Positions 1 through 6,229 of a DNA stretch of 8,478 bases are shown here, piece after piece. This DNA is from Peptococcaceae bacterium. GTDB lineage: Bacteria > Bacillota > Desulfotomaculia > Desulfotomaculales > Desulfocucumaceae. The stretch covers positions 1-8,478 of the forward strand of contig JAAXTT010000054.1 in assembly GCA_013336365.1 (NCBI GenBank), read 5' to 3'. Both the position numbers and the translations under genes were made by a program. Each line of letters begins with the position of its first letter. Position 1 is the stretch's first letter. Under the pieces are notes generated by a model. That model had not been told where the DNA came from. It searched no databases and saw only the letters and a program-made list of their open reading frames with translations.

Positions 1-2262
1 CTGTCCAAAAAGGTTTTTCCCGACTGAGATAACCGATAATTCAGGATCTACCTCCTGAAGAAACTCCTCCAAGGTATGTCTGCTGCCATGATGAGGCACC
101 TTCATAACCCTGTGCTCAAGGGATTTGTAATTTTCCAGCAGCATTGACTGACTTTCCTTTTCAATATCTCCGGTAAATAAAAAACTACTGGCCTTATATC
201 TCAATGACAACACCAGAGAATTATTGTTTACATCGGACCGGGTCCCGGTAATCAGGTTGGTTCTCGGAGCCAGCACCCTTATTTCAACCACCGGGTCCAT
301 ATTAATCAAGTCTCCTGCAAATAACTCCTGAACCGGGACCTGTTTCCTGACAAAATCTGAGATAATTCGATTGTACCCCGGATCCACTGTTTCTTTGGAA
401 TCGAAAAACCCCCTTGATGGAGAAACCAGCACTGATTTGATTTCTAGGCGAGGAGCAAGGTATATTGCTCCGGCACAATGGTCCTCATGGGGATGGGAAA
501 GAACCAGGGCATCCAGTTTGTTTATCCCCAATCGCCTTAAATAGGCTAATACCGACTCCCCTGCGCCTCTGCCTTTTTTATATTCTTCCTTCCAGCCGCC
601 TGTATCTATCAGCATATTGCGGCCATTTGGAAAAACAATAAAAATACTGTCTCCCTGCCCCACATCGATAACGTGCACCTCAAGATCCTCTTGACCCTGC
701 CAGTTGAAATTACAAATCATCACCAGCATTAACATCGGAAGCAATGCCCCTGCAGTCCTTTTTAGCCAAACAGGACTGGACCGGTTCCAATTTTCAGTGT
801 CAATAGCTACTATAACAAGACAAAAATAGTAGGCAAAAAAGATTGCCGGAGGAGGTGCCTGAATATAGAAAAACCCTCCGGGAATATAATGAATAAACTT
901 GGCAATTAGCATCAGAAAATCCAATAACGCTGCATTGGCTGAATTTATTATTAAAGCAATTTTTATACTGAGCAAGCCGGTTAAGGAGGCTGCCAAGCCC
1001 AGAGGGAGAATAAGCCCGGCCAAGGGGACTGCCAGCAAATTAGCCAGCAAGGATACAGGAGAAAATAGATTGTAATGATAAACTATTAATGGCAGGGTAC
1101 CTAGCTGAGCTCCCATAGATACCCAAAGGCTGCCTCTCAGATAACCATTGTTTAAGCCTGTCTTTTTTAAAGCCTCATCAATGACAGGACCGAGAAGCAG
1201 TATTCCCCAGGTTGCTCCAAAGGACAATTGAAAACCCGGATTAAATATTGCCTCCGGATTAAATGCCAAAATAATCAAGGCAGCTCCCGAGAGAGTAGTT
1301 GGCCAATCATTGTCCCGGCCGATTTTTTTAGCCAGCAGATATAGCCAGGCCATAACTGAAGCTCGGAAAACTGCAATTTCTATCCCTGTGATATAGGTAT
1401 AAAATAATATTGTCAGGCTTGTTAAGGAAAAAACTCCTCTTTGGATATTCAATAGCTTCAGCAGTCCCAAGCTACCGGCTACAATCAACCCGATGTTTAA
1501 GCCGCTTACAGAAAGAATGTGGACAATCCCTATTTCACTGAATATTTCCATTGTTTCCGGATCTATTTCTCCCCTTTGACCAAAGACAACTCCATTGACA
1601 ATAGCCCCCTGACTGGCTTCCATGGTGCTTCGATTTACCTGAGACAGCCTTTGCTTGAGATCAAGAGCCGTCTTTACCAAAAAATGTCCCTTAGCTGAAC
1701 CGGTTTTTATAAAACTCTCCGGGCTGTCAATTGAAATAAGTGCCCAGATTCCCTTGTCCCCCAAATATTCAGCATAGCTGAACTGTCCCGGATTACCGGG
1801 ACTTATAGGTCTGTATGGAGTCCCGGAAAATCTGACTTCGTCCCCATACCATAGGCTTTTTTGTTGACCTGAAATATACACTAGGACTTTTGCCTTGGTT
1901 ATGTGGGCCTCACCCTCTTGAATAATTTTTTCGACCTGTATTTTATAGACAGTTTTCCCTGGTCTGTATTCCGGCTCTTTACAAAGATACCCCTCTATTA
2001 TTGCGTCTTTCCCTAAAAACCTATCCTGAAAAGATAACTGCCTGTTTTTTTCAGAAGCTCCGAAGGCTGCCCCGGAAAACAGAAAGACCCCTAGAAGAAA
2101 TAAAAAAATTCCTCTGGAGTCAATAAAATAAGCAATCAATGTAATACAGGCCATTATTAATGATCCTGCAAAGTAAAAATCTGAAGATATTGTCAGGTTA
2201 TCTGCAATCAACAAGCCAAGAGCAAAGGTTAGGGTGATATAAACCAGGGGCCTTGATACCAA
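1..2262 (-). CDS. comEC: ComEC/Rec2 family DNA uptake channel protein, C-terminus cut by the window edge
   Basis: ComEC forms the inner-membrane channel that takes single-stranded DNA into competent cells. I translated the minus strand by hand: one open frame of 754 codons runs from the TTG at 2262 to the left edge without a stop. Bacillus subtilis ComEC is about 776 residues, so only a short tail should be missing. An N-terminal membrane and DUF4131-like region (about 1-160) is followed by the membrane Competence domain (about 220-490), with HILSVSGLNIG at 248-258. The metallo-beta-lactamase-like domain starts near 530, with VGQGDS at 534-539, HPHEDH at 590-595, D699 in FTGD, and PHHGS at 723-727. 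All metal-ligand motifs look intact, which suggests a working nuclease-type domain. The start is TTG because AGGAG (2275-2271) lies 8 bases before it; an upstream GTG at 2268 falls inside the ribosome-binding stretch. The gap to the upstream gene is 12 bases, so the two are probably translationally coupled. Confidence 0.95.
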   Translation of the reverse strand, partial: MVSRPLVYITLTFALGLLIADNLTISSDFYFAGSLIMACITLIAYFIDSRGIFLFLLGVFLFSGAAFGASEKNRQLSFQDRFLGKDAIIEGYLCKEPEYRPGKTVYKIQVEKIIQEGEAHITKAKVLVYISGQQKSLWYGDEVRFSGTPYRPISPGNPGQFSYAEYLGDKGIWALISIDSPESFIKTGSAKGHFLVKTALDLKQRLSQVNRSTMEASQGAIVNGVVFGQRGEIDPETMEIFSEIGIVHILSVSGLNIGLIVAGSLGLLKLLNIQRGVFSLTSLTILFYTYITGIEIAVFRASVMAWLYLLAKKIGRDNDWPTTLSGAALIILAFNPEAIFNPGFQLSFGATWGILLLGPVIDEALKKTGLNNGYLRGSLWVSMGAQLGTLPLIVYHYNLFSPVSLLANLLAVPLAGLILPLGLAASLTGLLSIKIALIINSANAALLDFLMLIAKFIHYIPGGFFYIQAPPPAIFFAYYFCLVIVAIDTENWNRSSPVWLKRTAGALLPMLMLVMICNFNWQGQEDLEVHVIDVGQGDSIFIVFPNGRNMLIDTGGWKEEYKKGRGAGESVLAYLRRLGINKLDALVLSHPHEDHCAGAIYLAPRLEIKSVLVSPSRGFFDSKETVDPGYNRIISDFVRKQVPVQELFAGDLINMDPVVEIRVLAPRTNLITGTRSDVNNNSLVLSLRYKASSFLFTGDIEKESQSMLLENYKSLEHRVMKVPHHGSRHTLEEFLQEVDPELSVISVGKNLFGQ

Positions 2263-2274
2263 CTGCACCTCTCC

Positions 2275-3006
2275 TCAGATAATTCCACCACCGGAAAGAC
2301 TGTTTATCTTGTTGATATAAGCAATTGTTTCTGGATAGGGCGGTACGCCTCGGTAACGGTCTACGGTGCTGGGTCCGGCATTATATGCTGCCAAAGCCAG
2401 CTTTATACTTCCATTATATTTATCAATTAAGGACTTTAAATATCGAGCTCCACCCTCTAGATTTTCCCTTGGGTTGAAGGGGTTCTTCACTCCTAGATAC
2501 TCAGCGGTATCCGGCATAAGCTGCATTAATCCCATTGCTCCTGAAGTGGATACTGCCTTGATATTATAGTCAGATTCCGACCTAACAACTGCATCTAAAA
2601 GCTTCGGACTAAGACCATATTTATTGGCAGCTTGCTCCACTAAAAGCTTCAAATCCTTGGAGGCTGAAACAGTACCCTCAACCTTGTAGCTGATGGTAGA
2701 AGGCTTATTGTATACCCCCTGATAAAATCCGGCTTGGATATTGTTTTTTATGGAGGCCTTGATATTCAAAATATAATCTGAGGTTGATCTTGTCCTAAGT
2801 CCGGGAGTTATTGTTGAATTTAATGGCTTCTCTCCTTCAGAAAAGGATTTTTCCAGCATTGAGGATAATATGTCATCAAACTCAGAGCCTTCTTTTAGTC
2901 CATCCTGAACACCGGCAAATCTTGAGTTTGTTACTCCGCTGGAATTATCTATTGTCTTTTGAGAAAGCTGAAGCTGTAACATGCGGACCATCATTTCTGA
3001 ATCCAA
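2275..3006 (-). CDS. SLT-domain lytic transglycosylase within the competence operon
   Basis: This is a peptidoglycan-cleaving enzyme of the soluble lytic transglycosylase (Slt, GH23-like) family, which cuts glycan strands to 1,6-anhydromuramyl ends. Counting from the TTG at 3006 (243 residues), the catalytic domain covers about 120-235. The expected motifs are present: RSESDYN with likely catalytic E144, GAMGLMQLMP at 156-165, and AAYNAGP at 206-212. Residues 1-115 are a low-complexity, polar lead-in. No signal peptide or membrane segment is visible, so how it reaches the wall is unclear. The start is uncertain. GTG at 3015 overlaps the ribosome-binding GAGGTG itself, TTG at 3006 has that site at good spacing, and ATG at 2994 is possible. 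It lies 13 bases after comEA and 12 before comEC. Bacillus has comEB in this slot, so a role in opening the wall for DNA uptake is inferred, not shown. Confidence 0.9.
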   Translation of the reverse strand: MDSEMMVRMLQLQLSQKTIDNSSGVTNSRFAGVQDGLKEGSEFDDILSSMLEKSFSEGEKPLNSTITPGLRTRSTSDYILNIKASIKNNIQAGFYQGVYNKPSTISYKVEGTVSASKDLKLLVEQAANKYGLSPKLLDAVVRSESDYNIKAVSTSGAMGLMQLMPDTAEYLGVKNPFNPRENLEGGARYLKSLIDKYNGSIKLALAAYNAGPSTVDRYRGVPPYPETIAYINKINSLSGGGII

Positions 3007-3019
3007 ATATAGCACCTCA

Positions 3020-3670
3020 TTAGTTAACAGTTATATTGTGTTTTATCTTTTCATATATTTTATCGCCAATTCCCGGTACGCTTTTTATATCCTCCTCTGA
3101 GGTAAAAAATCCCTGTGTTTCCCTGTAGTTAATAATCCTCTCAACCAGTGCCGGTCCTAAACCAGGTAAATCCTCCAGCTCCTGAGAGGTCCCATGGTTA
3201 ATGTTTACTGGCCCATTATCTTTACTGCCGGCAGTTTCGGAGCTAACCTGTTCATTGGCCCCAACAGAAGATATTCTCGTGCCACCAGAGGTCTCAACAA
3301 TACTCTGATTGATGTAATCCGGCTCAGTTTTATCTTGCTTGGACGGTACTACAAGCTTTTGACCATCCTTTAAGGCTGCTGCTAAATTTAACCCCTGAAG
3401 ATCAGCCTCAGCCAAGGAAACCGCCCTTTTTATGCCATCCTGAACCCGAGAACCCAGAGCCATACTGTAGACACCAGGCTTTTCCACCGCTCCCGAAATA
3501 TGAACTGTTATCTGTATATTATCAGAGTCTCGAGACACTACCAGCTTGCCGGCTTCACTCCCTGAATTTTTATCACTCCAGCCGGAAACCTTGTAGCCTG
3601 CAGAAAAAACAAATAATACTGCAATAATAATGATTACCGATTTCTGTTTTCTATCCATATCGGCCAGCAT
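3020..3670 (-). CDS. comEA: ComEA competence DNA receptor
   Basis: ComEA is the membrane-anchored protein that binds incoming double-stranded DNA outside the cytoplasmic membrane and passes it to ComEC. The 216 residues show an N-terminal anchor (about 11-29, SVIIIIAVLFVFSAGY) after a short positive stretch, then an SLBB domain (about 54-109, beginning VHISGAVEKPGVY). A Ser/Gly/Asn-rich linker (110-152) leads to a double helix-hairpin-helix DNA-binding domain (154-213) with PGLG at 169-172 and PGIG at 199-202. This domain order is the standard one for Gram-positive ComEA. I chose the ATG at 3670 because GGGGTGA lies 5 bases upstream. The GTG at 3679 is part of that ribosome-binding sequence. 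It is the first gene of the operon and ends in TAA just before the transglycosylase gene. Confidence 0.95.
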   Translation of the reverse strand: MLADMDRKQKSVIIIIAVLFVFSAGYKVSGWSDKNSGSEAGKLVVSRDSDNIQITVHISGAVEKPGVYSMALGSRVQDGIKRAVSLAEADLQGLNLAAALKDGQKLVVPSKQDKTEPDYINQSIVETSGGTRISSVGANEQVSSETAGSKDNGPVNINHGTSQELEDLPGLGPALVERIINYRETQGFFTSEEDIKSVPGIGDKIYEKIKHNITVN

Positions 3671-3789
3671 AGTCGTCACCCCAACTTAACAGCTAATTTC
3701 AACTAAAACACCTTTAAAACCTTCTTTTTACAGGCGTCCTCCAAGCGTTTTTAAGCAATGGCTAAGCCTTTTTAGATCAAAAAAGGAAA

Positions 3790-3819
3790 ATCATACCCCA
3801 GTCCAAAACTGATAGTCAG
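3790..3819 (-). promoter_or_regulatory. comEA: Candidate sigma-A promoter for the comEA operon
   Basis: Read on the minus strand, CTGACT (3819-3814, four of six to TTGACA) is separated by 18 bases from TATGAT (3795-3790, five of six to TATAAT). Transcription would begin near 3783, giving a leader of roughly 110 bases before the comEA ATG. The -35 element lies within the small inverted repeat ACTGA-TAG-TCAGT (3808-3820), which could be an operator. This is a consensus match only; A+T-rich DNA gives such matches by chance. Confidence 0.35.
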
Positions 3820-3992
3820 TAAAAAAATACCATTTAAATCTCTAAATAACCGATTGTCTGCAATCAAAGCCTGAAATAAGACTGAACAATTGGCACTTTG
3901 GAGTGAGAAAGTTTTATCTTAAACCTTTTTATTCCATTTAAACAGTTATAATACCGAAGAAACTAAAAATAATGCAATTAGACAGAAAATTC

Positions 3993-4021
3993 TTAACCAT
4001 CTGACATTTACATAGTATAAC
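3993..4021 (+). promoter_or_regulatory. Candidate sigma-A promoter for the yjcH-actP operon
   Basis: TTAACC (3993-3998, four of six) is followed after 17 bases by TATAAC (4016-4021, five of six). The start would be near 4028, leaving a leader of about 145 bases before the first gene. The -10 element lies inside ATAGT-ATA-ACTAT (4012-4024), a perfect 5-base inverted repeat. An alternative -10, TATAAT at 3947-3952, is perfect but has no recognisable -35 element at the right distance. Confidence 0.35.
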
Positions 4022-4057
4022 TATATCAACAACAAAATTTCACCAAGCACGTAAACG

Positions 4058-4076
4058 AGGGATAACATTTATCCCT
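4058..4076 (+). repeat. Perfect 8-base inverted repeat in the yjcH-actP leader
   Basis: AGGGATAA-CAT-TTATCCCT is a perfect inverted repeat with a 3-base centre. It lies about 30-50 bases after the predicted transcription start and about 100 before the first gene. No T-run follows, so it is not a simple terminator. It could be a repressor or activator operator, or an RNA hairpin in the leader. Confidence 0.6.
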
Positions 4077-4096
4077 GTTCCCGGTCACAAAAACTT

Positions 4097-4167
4097 TTAA
4101 AAGGAGGTGGAAGTAGTCATCAACAAAGGAAATGCCAAACATTGAAGGCTTATATTAAAAGGAGGTG
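4097..4167 (+). repeat. Duplicated ribosome-binding segment before yjcH
   Basis: The 13-mer TTAAAAGGAGGTG occurs at 4097-4109 and again at 4155-4167, exactly 58 bases apart. The second copy is 7 bases before the ATG at 4175 and clearly serves the DUF485 gene. The first copy is an equally strong ribosome-binding site, but no ATG, GTG or TTG lies at usable spacing. The only in-place codon is ATC at 4119, which opens an 8-codon frame ending in TGA at 4143-4145. A separate 8-codon ATG frame (4132-4158, MPNIEGLY) ends inside the second ribosome-binding copy. Confidence 0.65.
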
Positions 4168-4174
4168 TCTCAAC

Positions 4175-4474
4175 ATGAATATGAAGGAAGTAGGTCAATT
4201 ACCGGAATTTCATGACCTTGTGAAGCGTAGGTGGACAGTAGCCCTGGTTTTAACAGCTCTAACCTTTATTACTTATTACGGATTTATTCTTGTTCTTGGA
4301 TATTCAAAAGCAACTGTAGCCCAGAAAATTGGTGAAGTAACCACCTTGGGAATCCCAGTCGCTATTGCAGTAATCATAATTTCATTTTTCCTAACCCTCT
4401 TTTATGTAATTTGGGCTAATAATACTTATGACAGATTGGCTGCTGAAATAGTTAACAAAATGAAAAAGGATTAA
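4175..4474 (+). CDS. yjcH: DUF485 (YjcH-type) small membrane protein, partner of the acetate symporter
   Basis: This 99-residue protein belongs to the DUF485 family, whose members are nearly always encoded next to ActP-type acetate symporters, as yjcH is in Escherichia coli. Two membrane helices are visible at about 20-42 and 59-81, with a charged N-terminus containing FHDLVKRRW. The second helix ends in YVIWANNTYDRL, a form of the family's YV-x-x-AN-x-x-D signature. The exact role is unknown; support or assembly of the symporter is inferred. I chose ATG 4175 because AAAAGGAGGTG ends 7 bases before it. A longer frame from TTG 4142 would translate the ribosome-binding site itself and is rejected. 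The gap to actP is 31 bases, so both are co-transcribed. Confidence 0.9.
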   Translation: MNMKEVGQLPEFHDLVKRRWTVALVLTALTFITYYGFILVLGYSKATVAQKIGEVTTLGIPVAIAVIIISFFLTLFYVIWANNTYDRLAAEIVNKMKKD

Positions 4475-4505
4475 CCTATAAAAGTTATGGTAAGGAGAAT
4501 GTAAA

Positions 4506-6044
4506 ATGCAAACTGTATTAGGTCAACCAACACCGGTTGCAATCGGATTTTTTATATTTTTTGTAATGATCACCTTGGGAATCACTTACTACGCTGCAAA
4601 AAAAACCAAAACAGCCAGTGAATATTACACCGCCGCAAGAAGCATAACCGGCTTCCAGAACGGTCTGGCCCTATCTGGAGACTACATGAGTGCTGCATCA
4701 TTTTTAGGAATTTCCGGAATGGTAGCACTAAGCGGCTATGATGGCATGATCTATGCTACCGGCTGGCTGGTAGGCTGGCCTGTTCTGCTCTTTTTGATTG
4801 CTGAGCCTCTGCGTAATATAGGAAAATATACCTTTGCAGATGTTTTGGCCTATCGGTTGGAGCAAAAGCCAATCAGAATTGCCTCAGCTGTAGGTGGCCT
4901 GCTAACCTTGATTCTCTATTCAATAGCTCAAATGGTTGGTGCAGGAACCCTGGTCAAACTTCTTTTCGGCTTAAACTATGAAGTTGCTGTTTTAGTAGTG
5001 GGTATCGTGATGCTGGCATATGTTCTCTTTGGAGGAATGATTGCCACTACTTGGGTTCAAATTATTAAGGCAGTCTTGCTTTTAGGCGGAGTTACTGTAC
5101 TGGCTATTCTGGCCTTGTCACAATTCAACTTCAGCCCCGGACAATTATATGCTTCAGTAGTTGCTGATTATGGTCAAAAAGCACTGGAGCCGGGTGGACT
5201 CATTAAAAACCCATTGGATGCCATCTCACTTGGACTAGCTCTGATGTTCGGACTTTTAGGACTTCCTCATATTTTGATGAGATTCTATACTGTACCTGAT
5301 GCTAAGGAAGCTCGTAAATCAATAGTTTATGCTACAGGCTTTATCGGTTACTTCTATATAATTATACCTATCGTTGGATTTGCTGCCTCTGTTCTGGTGG
5401 GCAGAGATATTATCAAGGGAATTGACAAGGGTGGTAATATGGCAGCACCTCTCTTGGCTGAGATGCTAGGCGGCACACCTTTTCTAGGATTTATCTGTGC
5501 AGTTGCCTTTGCTACAATCCTGGCAGTTATGGCAGGATTAACCTTAGCCGGAGCATCAACCCTATCCCATGATATCTATGTAAGCGTTATCAAAAAGGGT
5601 AAGGCTGATGAAAAGGAACAAATGAAGGTCGCTAAATTTGCTACAGTTATTTTCGCAAGTATTGCTATTCTTTTGGGAATTATGTTCAAGGGTCAGAATG
5701 TGGCCTTCATGGTAGGGTTGGCCTTTGCTGTTGCAGCCAGTGCTAACTTCCCAACGATTTTGCTTACTATCGTTTGGAAAAAGCTAAGTACAAGCGGCGC
5801 TGTTGCCTCTATACTTACAGGAGCTATTTCTGCAATAGTCTTGATCTACCTGAGCCCGACTATTCAAATTGATATTTTGAAAAATGAGGCAGCAATATTC
5901 CCTCTGAAGAATCCGGCAATTGTATCAATGACCCTAAGCTTCTTAGTTGCTATAATTGTTTCATATCTGACTCCTGATAAAATATCAGAAGAAAAATATG
6001 AAGAAGGCAAGGTAAGAACATATCTGGCAGTAGGCTCTGAATAA
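4506..6044 (+). CDS. actP: ActP-type cation/acetate symporter (sodium:solute symporter family)
   Basis: This is a sodium:solute symporter family transporter that brings acetate, and possibly other short carboxylates, into the cell with a cation. It is 512 residues long and strongly hydrophobic, consistent with about 13 membrane helices. Family signatures include [12 protein letters not shown] at 57-68, [19 protein letters not shown] near 86-104, FADVLAYRL at 110-118, and [12 protein letters not shown] at 347-358. By analogy with vSGLT and PutP, the last segment holds Ser/Thr of the Na2 sodium site (here S351, T352). AAGGAG at 4492-4497 lies 8 bases before the ATG. The pairing with the DUF485 gene just upstream and acs downstream makes acetate the likely substrate. 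Related members carry propionate, glycolate or pyruvate, so specificity is inferred. A cre-like operator lies inside the coding region. Confidence 0.92.
   Translation: MQTVLGQPTPVAIGFFIFFVMITLGITYYAAKKTKTASEYYTAARSITGFQNGLALSGDYMSAASFLGISGMVALSGYDGMIYATGWLVGWPVLLFLIAEPLRNIGKYTFADVLAYRLEQKPIRIASAVGGLLTLILYSIAQMVGAGTLVKLLFGLNYEVAVLVVGIVMLAYVLFGGMIATTWVQIIKAVLLLGGVTVLAILALSQFNFSPGQLYASVVADYGQKALEPGGLIKNPLDAISLGLALMFGLLGLPHILMRFYTVPDAKEARKSIVYATGFIGYFYIIIPIVGFAASVLVGRDIIKGIDKGGNMAAPLLAEMLGGTPFLGFICAVAFATILAVMAGLTLAGASTLSHDIYVSVIKKGKADEKEQMKVAKFATVIFASIAILLGIMFKGQNVAFMVGLAFAVAASANFPTILLTIVWKKLSTSGAVASILTGAISAIVLIYLSPTIQIDILKNEAAIFPLKNPAIVSMTLSFLVAIIVSYLTPDKISEEKYEEGKVRTYLAVGSE
5579..5592 (+). promoter_or_regulatory. 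Intragenic cre-like (CcpA operator) site in actP
   Basis: TGTAAGCGTTATCA matches all 14 positions of the Bacillota catabolite-responsive element TGWAARCGYTWNCW. It spans codons 358-363 of actP (Y-V-S-V-I-K), about 1.07 kb after the start and 640 bases before acs. CcpA bound here could block elongation under good carbon supply. No CcpA gene is in the window, so whether this is a working site is inferred. Confidence 0.45.
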
Positions 6045-6082
6045 TAGCAGACGGATTTCTAATAACAGGTTATAATTTAAAA

Positions 6083-6118
6083 ATAGATAACAACCTTCCT
6101 AGGAAGGTTGTTATCTAT
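6083..6118 (+). terminator. Perfect 36-base palindrome after actP, probable terminator
   Basis: The left half ATAGATAACAACCTTCCT is followed directly by its exact reverse complement, giving 18-base arms and no spacer. In RNA this would form a long hairpin with a CTAG tip. It begins 38 bases after the actP stop. No clean T-run follows, though the 3' arm itself is U-rich (GTTGTTATCTAT) and the upstream flank is A-rich. It may end the yjcH-actP transcript, protect its 3' end, or reduce read-through into acs. Confidence 0.6.
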
Positions 6119-6140
6119 GAAAATCATAAATTTTAAATGA

Positions 6141-6168
6141 TCGACATATAATTTGGTTGAGTTATAGT
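6141..6168 (+). promoter_or_regulatory. acs: Candidate sigma-A promoter for acs
   Basis: TCGACA (6141-6146, five of six) and TATAGT (6163-6168, five of six) are separated by 16 bases, the best promoter match in the window. A second option is TTGAGT (6157-6162) with TATTAT (6180-6185) at 17 bases. Both lie after the palindrome and before the ribosome-binding AGGAGG (6217-6222), which is 7 bases from the acs ATG. This supports separate expression of acs. Confidence 0.5.
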
Positions 6169-6229
6169 ATATTAATGTATATTATTTTATTGTAAAATAA
6201 AACTAATAGTAATTACAGGAGGTATATTA

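Larger units (their letters stand above)
3671..4174. other. Gene-free divergent regulatory region between comEA and the acetate cluster
   Basis: About 500 A+T-rich bases separate the two divergent operons, and no credible protein gene was found on either strand. It contains a candidate minus-strand promoter near 3790-3819 and a candidate plus-strand promoter near 3993-4021. A second perfect TATAAT at 3947-3952 has no matching -35 element. Small inverted repeats lie at 3808-3820, 4012-4024 and 4058-4076. Two near-identical 11-mers 21 bases apart (3743-3753, 3764-3774) differ at one base. The right end carries a duplicated ribosome-binding segment. No T-box, riboswitch or RNA gene was recognised. 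Confidence 0.6.

Noticed and set aside
2366..3023. Plus-strand frames opposite the transglycosylase gene
   Set aside because: They are mirror frames of a gene with intact SLT motifs on the other strand and encode nothing recognisable.
3716..3728. ComK-type AT box (AAAA-N5-TTTT) ahead of comEA
   Set aside because: Only one clean box is present, the neighbouring one is degraded, the DNA is A+T-rich so chance matches are likely, and ComK is essentially a Bacillales regulator.
3808..3820. Inverted repeat ACTGA-TAG-TCAGT as a terminator
   Set aside because: A 5-base stem with a short, interrupted T-run is too weak, and no gene ends nearby; an operator role is noted instead with the comEA promoter.
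3891..3906. Sigma-54 promoter suggested by TGGCAC
   Set aside because: The -24 half fits, but the -12 GC element is absent at the required distance.
4050..4063. cre site in the yjcH-actP leader (GTAAACG)
   Set aside because: Only the left half matches the consensus; the right half fails at most positions.
4142..4174. N-terminal extension of the DUF485 gene from TTG 4142
   Set aside because: The extension would translate the ribosome-binding site of the ATG at 4175, and the family begins near that ATG.
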